From Polytrichum commune (Eukaryota; Streptophyta; Polytrichopsida; Polytrichales; Polytrichaceae), in NCBI GenBank assembly GCA_950295325.1, contig OX485807.1, positions 36,488,440-36,552,439 of the forward strand: 64,000 bases of DNA, read 5' to 3'. The position numbers and the translations under genes were made by a program. Every line of letters starts with the position of its first letter. Position 1 is the first letter of the stretch. Below, piece by piece: positions 31,500 to 44,779 of the stretch. Below the pieces are notes generated by a model. It saw nothing but the letters and a program-made list of their open reading frames with translations, made no database searches and was not told the origin of the DNA.

Positions 31500-32720
31500 T
31501 AAAACATTCCGGATTTTCTGAACCCAATCAAAAACTGATGCCCGTCCCGTCCGCCTTCGTTAAGAACATTGTCCTTGCATTCTTGAAGGTCGCTTGTCCA
31601 CAAATCCTATATTGAGTACACTTCATTTTCAAGGTCCAAAATCTTATATATATGTGTGCTTCCACTTAGTAAATAAGCAATTGACTGGGATTTCATTCAC
31701 AAAGTGAAACTGTCAATAAAACACGTAATCCACTTAGACGTTAAAAACATTGCAAAATCCTCATCAACATTGTGATTATAATTTTTGTAACTTACCATTT
31801 GAAGGGGTCTTTGTCATTCTAAAATGAAACAAAAATCAATGGGTTGATTTTAGTATGAATGTTTATAATAGTTAAGGTAATGCCTTCTACTTTCACAAGT
31901 ATTCATACACATTCCAACTAATTAAGTGTGATTAAATGTATCAAGTGTAAATAACCATAATTGAGCTTAATTGAGCACAAGGCCTAATGTTTCTACAAGT
32001 ATTCATACAGATTTGAGCCAATTAAGCCTGATTAAGTGCAAGTAAGCACATCAAACCTACTTAAGCATTAGGAAGCCTAAACAAGTGTAATTGAGCACAT
32101 CAATCTTTATCCTCTCAATTCAATCAGAGATGACTTAAGTAAGCTTATTTCAGAGTTAGTTAGGCTTATTCTAGAGTTAATTAGGCTTGATAATTCTGGT
32201 AAGCCTAATTTCGAATTTGATTAGTCTTAATTATGATTAATTAGGTTCATCAAGCCTAATTAGGCTCAATATGCTTGATTACATTTAGTCACACTTAATT
32301 AGTTTGAAAGTGTATGAGTACTTGTGAAAGTAGAAGGCATTACCTTAACTATTTCTTAAACATTCATACTAAAATCATCACCTTAATTTACGTTTCATTT
32401 TAGAATGACAAAGACCCCTTCAAATGGTAAGTTACAAAAATTATTATCTCAATGCTAATGATGATTTTATAATGTTTTGACTTCCAAGTTAACTACATGT
32501 TTTATTGATGGTTTCACTACGTGAATGAAATCCCAATCAGTTGCTTATTTACTAAGTGGAAGTGCACATATATACTAGATTTTGGACCTTGAAGGTGAAG
32601 TACACTCAATAAAAGAGTTGTGTAAAGTACAAGTGATCTTCAAAAATGCAAAGACAATGTTCTTTTCATAGTCAGGTGGGACGGGCAGCAATTGTCGGTC
32701 GAGTTCAGAAAATTTTGAAT
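31500..32720. mobile_element. Foldback element, copy 2 (about 1.2 kb)
   Basis: The left arm (GATTTTCTGAACCC ... CATTGTCCTTGCATTCTTGAAG ... AATGCCTTCTACTTTCACAAG) and its inverted right arm (CTTGTGAAAGTAGAAGGCATT ... TTCAAAAATGCAAAGACAATG ... GTTCAGAAAATTTTGAA) pair over several hundred bp. The loop near 31930-32290 is rich in AATTAGGCTTAATTAAG-like words. The outer ends are diverged, so the limits are approximate. Confidence 0.8.
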
Positions 32721-33755
32721 TTTTTTTTGGGCGGGGGGGGGGGGGTTCAGGTTTAATGGTTCCTCTTGAAAGGGGTGGGCCAACTTGACTCTAAGGTGTA
32801 GGCTGCTAGCAAGCAACAACCATAATTACATATCAGATGTTGAAAGAGTTTAAATTGGTCACTTGGTCATCATGGAGTCATCCTCAGGAAAGACTGTCTT
32901 CATCAACACAGTCGAATCCTCCGACTCAGCAGTATATTAATTGTGAACATATAGTATTACAGTTATTGTTGAACTTGATACTAAAGTCCTCGGTTTCATT
33001 TGAGTAAGGGCCACTTCACACACGAGACTGACAGCCCTTAACCAAGTACGCTTCAAGCACTCTCATCGGTGCTGGTCCAAGTTGGCTTCACACCACGATT
33101 GAGGGGCCAACGGAGTGTGTGAATGTAAGATGGATGTAAAGTCTACATGGATTCCTACATGGCATCAAATGGATCATGTTTCATGGTCACTTGAACTATT
33201 TTCAATAATCACCTCTTGGAGGTAGGCTCAACACAAAACCGGGAGACCATGGCACTCCGAACGCTCACAACCGTTCAATTATTCTATGTTATCATGTGCG
33301 AGAACCCGCATGAACAGAAATTCATTGAAATATTATTTGGTTGAGGGCTCGGTCACGTATGACTTCGCACTACATTTGAGGATCCGTGACCACACTACAT
33401 GATTTTTGGAGGTGCCTTGGGACGGTGTTTGGACACTTTCTTTTGGGCTCTCACAATTTCAAGGTCACGGCTCTTGGCTCGTGTTTGAAGTGACCCTAAG
33501 TCCTCTAACATGATACATACAAACGCATAAAGTTTTCATAACACCTACCAAGTTAGGTGCAAGGAATAGAGTGTTGTATACCTCGAAGGTTTCTATTAAA
33601 CCAAGTGATTTATGGAATTGACGTCAAGGTCCCAATTTAGTCCAATGGGACCCAATTGAAATGGCTTAACAATCAACAAACTTGGAAGGGGGAGGTTTCC
33701 AACTCTCCTCCTAGTAGGCTCACCGCATCCAAGTTGCACATTGTCTAAATCAACC
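32721..33755. other. Intergenic, nothing recognised
   Basis: It begins with a G-rich run (about 32729-32747). No gene or conserved motif is seen. Confidence 0.4.
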
Positions 33756-34553
33756 AAGAGGGTCCATTCACGGTTGGGGTACTACTTTTGGGACAAAGGA
33801 CTTAAGGACTATATATGTCGCATTGGATCTCGGCGTTTACCATGATTTACTATTATTTGATCAATAAATTTTAAATAGATAAGTATGTAGTTCATAGGCT
33901 TTATCAAGAAATATATTATTTCTTATTAAATAATCACCAATTATGGATAAATTCCTTATGAAATGAGTAGATAAGTCATAAAACTTGTTTGGGCCACATC
34001 AATGGCAATGTTAACTATTCAAGTGTACATCAGAGGTCAATTTTTTTCTTGTTTTGCATCCTAGTACCTTGGTGTAAGTGTCATGTGTCCATACATATAT
34101 TTTTTAATGTCCAACTCTAATACTAAACGTTCCTTTTTCATGTAGCCATGATTTTGTGTATTGTTGGCCATGTTTGGTGCCACATGTAAAGTTATACAAT
34201 TGGTATGCAATACATTTTTGGTTCTATTGGTACACACTTGAACGATGATTGTGAGGAAAACAATTGGGATCGTTTCGATTAATTTTTGTTGTCCTTTTCA
34301 TTCCTTGATCCTAAGGTGAACAATTTTGACAGCACACATGAATGTCCTTTAAGGAATCAAAATGATGTCTTAGATGACCCTATTCCTTGTAAATTAACTT
34401 TGTCGGTGTACTCAATATGAAGTATGAAATGTAGGTATGATCCAAAATATGCTTCACAATACAAATCTAAGCACACCAACTATGTAAAGTTGTCTAAAAT
34501 AGTCCTTAAACCGTTAGACACCCAAAAGTAGTACCCCAACCGTGAATGCCCCC
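33756..34553. mobile_element. 0.8-kb terminal-inverted-repeat element (MITE-like)
   Basis: CATTCACGGTTGGGGTACTA... at 33764 and its inverted copy ending ...CCCCAACCGTGAATG at 34548 form arms of about 50 bp, continuing inward to ACTTAAGGACTAT and ATAGTCCTTAAA. The interior is AT-rich and non-coding. The target duplication is unclear; CCAAGA occurs near both outer ends. Confidence 0.7.
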
Positions 34554-34889
34554 AAGAAGAAGAATATGGAGACAATTGGTCAAGATCAAATTCTTTCCAA
34601 GGTTAGTGAGTTATTTCATGTTGACGATCACTATGGCACATCAAGAAGTAGAGAACATTGTGTGCAACTCCCTTTGGGATTTTATTTTCTTCTAAATTGA
34701 CATTTAAGAAGAAATTGTCTAGGAAGAGCAAACCACTTGTCCAAAAAAAAAGTGATGGGCACTTGTGGGGACAAAAATATCAAATAACAACAACAAACGT
34801 AACAACATAACAACCACAACTTCGAATGTTTGTATTCATGTTTACCAACCACCATATTTGTGTAGTTTTGTAATCTAGTCAACATCATA

Positions 34890-35690
34890 TTGGTGGGTAG
34901 AATTGTCCAAAATTCATACATAAATCCAAATATACTTGAATCTTAGTTCTAGGATTCGTAATATGGGGTCAATACATGTTCTATGATAATCAATAGGATT
35001 GTAATGAGCTATTGGTTCTTACACAATCTTCTTCTATGGGAGGCTCTTAATCATAACACATCTCTTCCTTGTCACCCTTTATTTAGCTTCTTACTTAACA
35101 TTTAACCAAGAGATGAGGTGGATGTCCAAGTTAGCTAAAGGTGCATACAAAGTCCTTCAAGGAATAGCTTGAGAAGTTAACCATGTCTAAACCTTCAGGT
35201 GTCTTCAAACTACCTTAGAAAAGTAACCCTTCACTACAATAGCCATGGGTTGGCAACCCTTACGTCGGTTTTGTTTCCTAACACCTACCGAAGGGGTAAT
35301 AATAAACTCATATGCCCCACTATAGGTTGGTTGCTAATTCATCCCCATTCAAGCTCACTACACCACTTATGATATTTAGTGTCACATGCATAATAATGTC
35401 ACTTACCCTAAGTTTGAGGCGTATGCTAGGTTTCATTGACGATAGACAATTTCATATAAGTGTCATTTCATGTCACTTGGTGTTCAAGTGCGCTTACTAA
35501 TATCTTGGCATGAGTTTGTTCAATAGTGTTATGACTACGTTACACAATGGTCTACAAAGTTGAGTAAAGTGTACACAAATGACACTTGCCATTAGGACAC
35601 TCAAGAATATCTTCCTCTTGCATGCTAAAATGTAAACACATGACACTTGCCATTCGTGGATGAAAAAATTACATGTATTCCTACATGGCA
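34890..35690. repeat. Dispersed repeat, copy 1
   Basis: 35021-35654 aligns with 63367-64000 with only scattered mismatches. 34895-35015 aligns with 51141-51262 (ATTGTCCAAAATTCAT ... AGCTATTGGTTCTTA). No coding frame is shared. Its element class is unknown. Confidence 0.8.
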
Positions 35691-36504
35691 TAATATGGAT
35701 AATATTTCATGATATGTTGAAGTTTGTGTTAGGCCCATCTCCCCAAGAGATGGGCTTGATGCAAATTTCAACAAACCGTGTCATTTAAAACAAATGATAC
35801 GGCCCTTGGAGGAGAGTCATGGATTTAGAGAGTACACCTCGAATTGATAAAGAAAATCTGGAAGATGTCAACATGAAATCGGTAGGACTATGAAACACTA
35901 GGATCTTGACCAATTATGTCTATAAATATCCCCATACATAGAGTTATTCATAAAGTCCCTCAAACAGGGATGACACCGTGCGCGTGGGTTTCATCCTTCT
36001 TTAAGAAAACTTCCTATTAAGAGCCCATTAGCCTATTGTGTATCGGAACCTATTCTGGAAGTTGGGTGAAACTTTTCAGACCTCCTCTTTCCACCCCTCA
36101 AACAAAATTGAGAGAATTTTAAGATCGAAAGTAGGGCATGTGCATAGAACCCGTTGTCCTCAATCGCATATCAACATATGCTTGGCCAACCCATCCTAGT
36201 AGGACAAGCTTAAAAGCCGGTTTTAAAAATCCCAACACCACTCTATCTGCATGATAATTTAAGCATTATTGAAACCTGGCTGACTTTTGTGTCAATTCTC
36301 ATATATACTCAAGTTTTGGGACTAATTAATCCTTTGGTTTTATTAGCTTTACTTTACAAAAATAAGTCTAACTCTATTGCGTGAGACACTTGGTACGGGA
36401 GATGTAACCTAGTGGTGAGAGTCAACCGTGCAGCTAAGCGTAAATGGGCAGGTCATCTTCCCTCCTCCAAAGGCCACCTGTCACCACTGTGGCCTACCAT
36501 GTGC
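35691..36504. other. Intergenic, nothing recognised
   Basis: No gene. A SINE-like A-box word (TAACCTAGTGGTGAGAG) occurs near 36407 without a matching B box. Confidence 0.35.
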
Positions 36505-36532
36505 TGATTAGAGTATTGCAATACTCTAATCA
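36505..36532. repeat. 28-bp perfect palindrome
   Basis: TGATTAGAGTATTG is followed by its exact reverse complement. Confidence 0.95.
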
Positions 36533-36535
36533 ATA

Positions 36536-36561
36536 TTGCAAAAGACAATTGTCTTTTGCAA
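36536..36561. repeat. 26-bp perfect palindrome
   Basis: TTGCAAAAGACAA is followed by its exact reverse complement, three bases after the previous palindrome. Confidence 0.95.
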
Positions 36562-39082
36562 ACCAAACATTGCAAAGTTGGTCAAGACCTCAGTATTTCC
36601 AATTTTAGTTGGTCTTTATGATGGTGGACTATATGGCTAGGGTTAGAGACCCATCTCTTTGATGTCACTAGTAGGAAAGGGGAGTCAGCAAAACAGCTTC
36701 GAATGACAGCGTCCTGAACACAATTATGGCACATGACTGGATAGGATATTAGGGTGCGAGCATGGGATGTTGTCATGAAAATGACACCAATCTTTATTTT
36801 TATATATATATATATATTATGTGGGTGGGTGTTGCTAACCGATTTGAGAGCTATTATGATATGTGACTATACTTACTACTGAGCGCACGTACAATTAAAG
36901 AACAATTACTCATGTTGCACTTCTAATCCTTTCTCATCCACACCATTTGGAGCTGCATGATGCCATAGGGTTTTTACGAGGATGCCGTTTTTCACAAGTA
37001 GAAGACAAAAGATAATATAAGTTTGATAGTTAAGACTGCAGTCTTTGTACGAAGGCATAGTATTGCGTTACACCAAATGACAACCCACACTAATTGAAAT
37101 ACAATGATTGTGTGGTGCAATTCTTACACTAAATATTGTATTTAGCATCATATGATAATTTATGTCATCATGGTAATTGTTCATGGTGGTACTTCTCTTA
37201 ATAAGTTTACAAGTACTATCATCCCAACCAACTTCAAGTTCATCGAAATGTCAATTGTCAAAACAGAGTTTATTTGGTATATTCTACATTTTAGCTTTTC
37301 CCGATCTAGCGGAGATTCTCTTAAGTGATCGGGTATGGGCGCCTCTAGTCTACCTTTTGGACATGCGTCTCAACACGGTAGACTACCGAATTGAACTTAC
37401 TACATAACTCAACAAGTGTCAAGGCAAGTGAAGTTGTGTGATGGTTTTTTCTTGGAAGGCGTGAAACCCATAGTCCCGACTACTTCCTTTGCATTTACAT
37501 TAATTTTATGAGTGCTATTGTGGAGTGAAGCTAGGACATGACCATGAGCATGAGTACGAGCAATCCTTATCACCAACTTTTTCGGACCTACCCATGATAT
37601 ATTGGGATTATTTTAAGGGTTAAACACACCCCTATGACCAAGTTCGCGAGGCGGCTACCCATAATAATTTTTGTGATGCCCAAACTACATTTATAGGTGC
37701 CTGTTCAAAATCCAAAGACACATGACTTATGAGGTTGGTGTTTTGCAAAGGGTTGGTATTCTAGAATAGGGTTTACATTTCATTAGAAAATAAGAACTTT
37801 CAAAGGATGTACAAATTCGGATATGATGTAATATTATTTTGGTAGGGGTGAGTCAATGTGCTGAAAACATTACATGTGAAAGCAACAAATAACATGCTCA
37901 AATAGGATTGGGAACTTTTTGGTGTTGGGTTTATAGATGTGATTGATGTCATTGCAGACATTATATCCCCAAGATTGTGATTAGAAATTAAAAAAACACA
38001 CATTTGATGTGAGCAATGTCAAGCAATGTCCATCATGCCACAAAACATCATTTAAACATATTACTTGAGCGAGATTAAATGACACACTCTATTCAAATAA
38101 GATGCATGACTGGAATTATGCCTCAAAAGTATGGGCATTTCAAAAAGTCGTACAACTATCAGCTTCATTGAAATACTAAATGTCTAAATACTAGATCACT
38201 TCAGAACCACTTCCAATATCTCTAACATGCAATGTTCACCAAAATTGATTAGATTCTGGCTTCTCTCTTCTGAGCCTCATTATTTATTCATAAAAAGGAA
38301 TTGTTCGCTTGAATTGTCTTGACACTCCATACCAATCATCTAGAACACCAACCACTTGGTGGTAATCACCAATCATGTGGTAGTTTACCAAAGCTACGGC
38401 CTGTGGTAGTTCGTCTGGAACGCATAACGTCACTTGGGACCACTTGGTGTTCGAGCTACCTAAACTATTTGTATTCCTATATCGACCACAAAACTGGGTA
38501 CTTATACGTAGACTAATTCGCTGCGACAAAATTCAAGGAGTGCTTCTATTGATGAGTAATACACTAGAAGGCAGATCCCGTGCGTTGATGTACACTCGTG
38601 ATCTTGTCCAAACAATGTAATGATTATAGACAGCATGAAATGTCGCCTGGCTTAAAACTTACCAGCAAACTATGTCCTGGAAATAATAGTATGACATCCG
38701 AATCTGCTCAACAAGAAGATACCGCAACAATATGAAAGGGGTTGCTCGATGATCATATCCAATTCGTGTGGAATCATCGACCAGCTCTGTGCATGTGTTC
38801 AACCCTAGCAATGTTCATGGATGGGTGGCCCTTGCTTTAGAAAAATTGCTTCTAATCAGTTCTACAGAGTATATCTGGAAGTGTATACCTTTACTATTTC
38901 AGACACAGATGAATTCCGCTCAATGCCCTCTTTCCAAGAATGTGCAACAAATCGTGAATTCAATATAAGCATGAAAAGTGATTTAGAATCAGCTGATCGA
39001 AGAGCGAGAGTTGCCACCCTGGGTTTGAGTAATTCACTTACAAAAACTTGTGCAGAGAGACCAGGGAAACGTTCCCAAACAC
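36562..39082. other. Intergenic, nothing recognised
   Basis: AT-rich with a short TA run near 36800-36818. 38770-39080 leads into the 3' UTR of gene C. Short frames (38284-38529 minus, 38821-39090 plus) show no domain. Confidence 0.4.
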
Positions 39083-39088
39083 TTTATT
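39083..39088 (-). terminator. Poly(A) signal AATAAA of gene C
   Basis: AATAAA on the minus strand about 123 bp past the stop codon of gene C, in the same context as downstream of B. Confidence 0.55.
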
Positions 39089-39210
39089 GAAAATCCTTAC
39101 ACGATCTGGAGATATCTCCTCAGTTTCCTAAAAGCCTCCCAACTGAGGTGCAAAAACAAGAAATACAAAGTATTGTTCTCTTCTAAGAACACTACTTACA
39201 TAGTGGTCAC

Positions 39211-41800
39211 CTACTTGCAAGCAGGAAGTGGGGCACCACAGAGACCTTTGTTGCCTGGCCGAAACGATGAAACAGGGAGACTGCTCCAAGCTTTGCCCTT
39301 TGGTATGGGTCCGGAGAGATCGTTGTAAGCCAGTTCAACGTCATTGAAGTATAAAAGAGCCGAAAAATTGGACGGAATTCCTCCGGTGAGGAAGTTGTGA
39401 GACAAGTCCAGGTTGTATAGAGATTGCACAGCTCCAAGACTGGCCGGAATGTGGCCTGTCAACTTGTTGCGTGATAGGTTAAGATCACCAAGGAACTGTG
39501 CACCTCCCAAGTGCTGGGGGATTGATCCCGTGAGAGCATTCCCACCCAAATGCAGGTAGTTAAGACCTGACCAAGTGCTAACCTCCTCGGGTATACTGCC
39601 TGTCAGCTTGTTATTGGAGAAATCAACATAGTAGAGATTCGTGATAGGTTGAACTGCAACAACAAGGCTTACTGGGAATGGCCCTGGTATTTGATTGTTG
39701 CTCACATCAAGTAGAGACAGTGAAATCGAATTGAAGTTTGCTGGAAATGGCTGGGTGAGGTGGTTGTAAGAGAGGTTGAGTTGCGACAGATTTTGCATTT
39801 GCCCCAGGAATTTAGGCACTCCACCTGCAGTATCCAACAAACTCATGGAGACCACATTTATTTTTCAGCCGAGATCATCAAAGGACATCAAATTTTCGAT
39901 CTACAAGAACATACAATCCTCGCATACACCAATAAGAGTGTGGATGTGTGTGGAAGCTACAACAAAACCATACCTGTCAGCTTATTATGCGACATGTCGA
40001 GAAACATGAGAGTCTCAAAAGAAGTAATCCAATTCGGTAAAGGCCCTGCAAGCTTATTGCCAATGGCACTGATCTGGTATATCTGAGAAGTATTGTGGGG
40101 CACAGGAGACCCAATTTGGCGCAAGTCAGACAACTGATTGTAATCCACTGCGAGTAAGTTAAGGTAGGCGTATGAGGTCGGAATTCCGCCTGTCAACTTG
40201 TTGTATGACAAATAAAGTGTCCCACCTATGAGTTTACCCAACTCCGGCGGAAGTGGACCTGCACGAATCTAAAGGTTAATACCATCATTATTAGATCAAA
40301 GCTGTAGAACCAATGCTTACAAACGTTAGTCTGATAAATGTCCTTTCTGCAACTACATCCAGCATGTTGCTCCTCTTTCTGAAATACCATAGCAATTCAA
40401 TTGAAGCATAAGGAGTGATTCAGAAAGAGCTACAGGTTCTAAAGGGCAGAGTAACCACTCCGGGACTCAGTACTCGTTGCAGCTCCATACTGGCCAACAA
40501 TGATCAACAAACCGGCCAGAAAAGTAAGGCACAAATTAGACATGCCTGTCAACAAGTTGTTCATCAAGTCGATGTAGACGTTGGGAGCCTTCAAATTTCC
40601 CCAGGCAGCAGGAATGGATCCCGTGATGTTGTTGAGGGATAGATCGATCGTCTGAAGTTGCGGTGCCTCAGAGAGATCAGGAAGCGGTCCAGTGAGGAAG
40701 TTCAGGCCGATGAATAAACCAGTTAGGTTCTTCAATTGGCTAAACTCCTTCGGAAGAGGTCCAGTGAGAACGTTGTTTGACACGTCCAAATTGTTTAGGC
40801 TAGGGAGTGCCGCAAGTGTTCCAGGGATGTGCCCTGACAGCTGATTGCTGTTGAGGGAACAGTACGCAAGCTTCTTCATGTTGCCGATTGCAGCCGGAAT
40901 GGGCCCGGACAGTTGATTCAAACTCAAGTCAAGCTCTGTCAGGGCTGGGAACAGGGTCATCCATGTGGGAATTGGCCCCTTGAGTTGGTTGTCACTTAAC
41001 CCCAGTTGCGTCAGCTTCGTCAATTTAGATGATAAGCATGCAGGAACAGATTGGAGGTTAGCTGTAGAAAGGTACAAGTTGGTGAGCTCCACGAGATTGC
41101 AGAACGAGGCCGGCATGCCATTTGTGAAGGAGGCGCCATAAAGGGTGAAGGACTGAAGCTTCGTGAGCTGGCCGAGGGAGCTCGGGAGTTCTCCTGTGAA
41201 TTGGCTGTTCTCGAGCATTAGCGTGACGAGATTGCGGAGGTTGCCCCATTCTTTTGGAATTGGAGCGGTGAAGTTTACGTTATACATGATCAAGTTTTGG
41301 AGCTCGCTCAAGGCTCCTAGGGATGCGCCTATATTCTTGGCCTTGGGATTTGCCGAAAAGTTTCCAGAAGCGCCTCGTGGCACGAAACTTGCAACTGTCA
41401 AGTTTACCACTCGGCCGGTGCTGCTGCAATCGACTCCCTGCAAAGATCGAAATCAATCATCTCAACATTTCCAGCTAGCCATTAATAGTGAAGGAAGAGA
41501 ACACTTAGTCAAGCAGATGAGCTAATTGCAACCACCTTGCACGCGGATCAATCTTCATGCTCTGAGACTGCACAATGCTCTGATTGATTTTACGAATCTC
41601 TCCAGTACCTGATAATGGCAGCAATCTCTTCTGCTGGTCCATGTAGTGAGCACGTTATTGTAATCCAGAAACTGATCTTTAAATGCCAAGAGCGCCTCTC
41701 CGTCCTGCTTGTAGCATTTCGCCTCGCAAGCAGAAAAAATCCCGCACAAGACCACCAATAGTATTACCCAGCTCCCTGGCTGGGTTACGATACTTGCCAT
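39211..41800 (-). CDS. LRR gene C: secreted LRR ectodomain-only protein (660 aa, 4 exons)
   Basis: Coding exons are 41800-41609, 41437-40546, 40258-39974 and 39824-39211 (192+892+285+614 nt), giving 660 residues. Introns are 171, 287 and 149 bp; intron 2 has a GC donor (CAG|GCATGT) and the others are GT-AG. The domain plan is as for A: signal peptide MASIVTQPGSWVILLVVLCG, N-cap DCCHYQGVDC, about twenty LRRs, and C-cap GLCGAPLPACK followed by TAG. No transmembrane segment or kinase is present. It is nearly identical to A in exons 1-2 and the 5' flank but differs at the end of exon 3 (DLRQIGSPVPHNTSQIYQIS) and throughout intron 3, where A looks like B. It retains its own 3' UTR with AATAAA. Apoplastic ligand binding or decoy action is inferred from the architecture alone. 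Confidence 0.88.
40540..40546 (-). other. GC 5' splice site of gene C intron 2
   Basis: As in gene A, the donor is CAG|GCATGT while gene B has CAG|GTATGT. The join to 40258 keeps the LRR frame. Confidence 0.7.
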
Positions 41801-44779
41801 CCAGATTCGTTTGTTGCAGTCTCTCGAAAACCTTCACAAGAGCAACACTATTACTAGCGTCTCACAGGAATGTTCGTGATGCCTTATTTTGCGCTTGGTC
41901 CACTTCCTGTTTACAGACCAACAAACAAAACTTGTTCAGTCATGAACTCTAAAGATGTAGATCAAGACCACTGAGAGTTAGTGTAAGAAGAATTAACCAC
42001 CACCTGCGACACATATCACATTGGTTGACGCAGGAATCAAGAGCCAAGTTTCTACCTTTCCTTGACCCGTTACGAGAATGGAAAGCAACATTCAGTGATG
42101 GGGTACTTGAAGAATGTACTCTAGAATGCATTGGTTCAATATCCTTCAAGAATGAGGTAGAAAATTTGAAATGTACAAATGTCGACCAATGAAGTTGCTC
42201 ACTTTTCATGGAGACTGTCCTTGCATATAATGAATTCACGTATTTACACTACCTCACCCACACAAAATCCATTCAGAATGTCACCCTGTACAAACCATGA
42301 TGCACATCAGAACAACAACACGAAGAATCAAAATTTTTGTGGAGAATCATTTTGAAAATCTCCAAACGTATGCTTACTATTCGATTCAAGCAGCAGCTGC
42401 GATGCGGAAGGGCATGGTGCTCCTCACTAGAATCTTAACGCCAAAGCAAGAAATTTATACTTCATCAACCAGGGTCAAAGGATGACTTTACGTCACTCTG
42501 GTAGTTCGATCCGGCACTAAGTGGTTTTATATCGCTTACTAGACTACAGATTCCAGAAGCATTACCCACGTTGCCTCCCCTTGATGTATCACCTTCTCTT
42601 GATACAGTAGGGTACTAGAGTTCTGTACATAGAGGTAATATTTGAGGATATTTTTCTTTGTATACCATTCGGGTCTAGCCATAGGTAAACCGTCCAAATG
42701 GCTTTACTAGCTAGGTAGAATTACCCTAGTATCCCCATGGTATTACATGGTGTTACACAAAGATTCTCTCATGATATGATGATGCCCACCATGTGCTAAT
42801 ATCACACTGGTTTTCCAATTTCCTTACCAGTGGGATAAGGTACACGGGTGTTTTCGAGTCTCCAGACCTTTTTAATTACTCTACACTCAATAGTGAACAC
42901 AATTGGGAGGATCTACTTAAAGAATCAACAAACATGCACTTCACATAACCATAACGAATTGAATAAGAGGAGGTCCAATCTTGAATCCAGTTTTGGCTGA
43001 TGCTTCATTGTAGATTTGCTAATGCAATTCAAGTTCCAGTGTGTACATCTAATCGGTAGAAGTTGGAGAACATGAGAAACGAACCAAAGAACACCCACAT
43101 ACTTTAGGTTCTTTGAAACCATTGTGTCTTGATACCATGCATTCACTTACATATTAAAAGTATACCAGCCCAAGTTCAAGATAAATTACACAGACGCGGT
43201 TGTGATGATCTCGCACGCCCATGCAAACAACCCACAAAGAGCAGGTCTTGTCTTTGAGGGAGAATTTTGCAGGTGGCAATGGAGTATTAATCTTGTGTCA
43301 TCCAGGGCAGGCAGTAACCGTTTCGGAGGCAACTGGCTCATGTCGGCGTTGACAAATGTGTAGTCTTATGTTAAAATATTTCGTTTGACAGATTTCCAAG
43401 GCGGCAACATGTCTGTCCCAATATCTAGAGCTATATTAGAGGTGGCACAGCTCTGGCCAGCGGTACCATCAAGACAACACCTAGATTCTGGAATGGATGC
43501 GTCATTCAAGTTGGTCCTTCAGCCTATAGGCCGGGCACTATGTGCTCGTCAGTTAATCCTCTCCCTGCTGGACTACAACGGAGTACAGCGTGCTGTCCCT
43601 GTCTTCCTTGGATCTCTTTATTTTATTTATTTTTCGTTTGAGACAGAAGGCCGTCTTCCTGGGATCTTGCTGCTCACAATGAAGTTGCCGAGTCATTTAC
43701 AAGTACACGGGGTTGCAGTTTGCCGCACGCAAATGGAAGTCAAACTCAAACAGTGTCCGGGGAAATTTTTGGGCTTCATCGATCTACATCCTATTGTTTC
43801 CAATATAAACCAGTTAGATTATGTTGACCATCTTTCGATTTTTCCTTTACTATGTTGAGGAATGTTCTGTAGATTCCTGCGGATCGTTCGGTAATTTTCC
43901 TGAAGCCTCGAATTCGAACCGGTTAATTCTCAAACACAACCGGTCCATCTGTTCCTAGCTATAGGCTCGCCCCGTTCATGGAACTCAAATCGTTGCAGTT
44001 TGCTAAGGTAACGTTATGAAAGAATTTGAGCCCTTCCATGTGCCTAAGATGGACTCTGGAGTTCTGTCTCCACTTCTTTTGGACTGATTTTCAAGTTTGG
44101 CCCAAAACATGAACTCATAGGATTTTCAAGAACCTTACAGCACCACACCTTATGTACTAGGATTGTGGGTAGTAGAGTACCACACACTTCCATATTACAT
44201 AGTGATCATTTGTGTCAAAATATGGGGTCACTTTGAGTTGCGCGCACATATATGGGCACTTTCTAAGCTCCTTGTTGATTGGCCCGTCACTGTGGCAAAT
44301 TTGCAGAGCCTAAGATAAACTTTAGGGCAAGTTAAATAGCTTGGAAACATTGCCAAAAAATTCATAGGTTTGAAAACCTATAAATAATGTACTTAATATG
44401 TATAAGAAAACAATAAATTCATTTGCAACCTACAAAAATCAGCAATTATTATAAGAGATGAGGCCTTTAGAGAAGTAGGTTGGACAAATTTTTTTTAAAA
44501 AGTCCACAAGTCTAAAAACCTATAAAGAGTCTATAAAATGTGTTTCAAAATATAATATATTCATATGCAACCCACAAAAATTTGCAAAATCATTTTAGAA
44601 AATGATTGATTTAGACAGGTTAAATAGCTTGGAGACGATGTTTTTAGAAACCAAAGATATGAAAACCTATAAACAATATACAAAATATTCTCAAAAAGAA
44701 TATCATGTGCAATGTACATATGGACTACACATAGCAACAATGTGCAGTAACATATAGGTGCATCAGTTGAAGTATCCAA
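41801..44779. other. 5' flank of gene C (duplicate of 4755-7600)
   Basis: Includes the candidate 5' UTR intron (42055-41907). It aligns closely with the A flank. A 157-codon plus frame at 43385-43858 is not preserved in A and crosses the small LINE insertion, so it is not called a gene. Confidence 0.7.
43601..43667 (-). mobile_element. 37-bp LINE 3' tail with 15-bp target duplication
   Basis: GTCTTCCTTGGATCT (43601-43615) and GTCTTCCTGGGATCT (43653-43667) flank 37 bp. The minus strand of the 37 bp reads GGCCTTCTGTCTC then an A-rich tail, matching the last bases of the LINE at 62005-62035. The A flank has the single, unoccupied GTCTTCCTTGGATCT. Confidence 0.75.

Noticed and set aside
43385-43858. 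157-codon plus frame in the C flank
   Set aside because: Broken in the near-identical A flank and partly made of the 37-bp LINE insertion.
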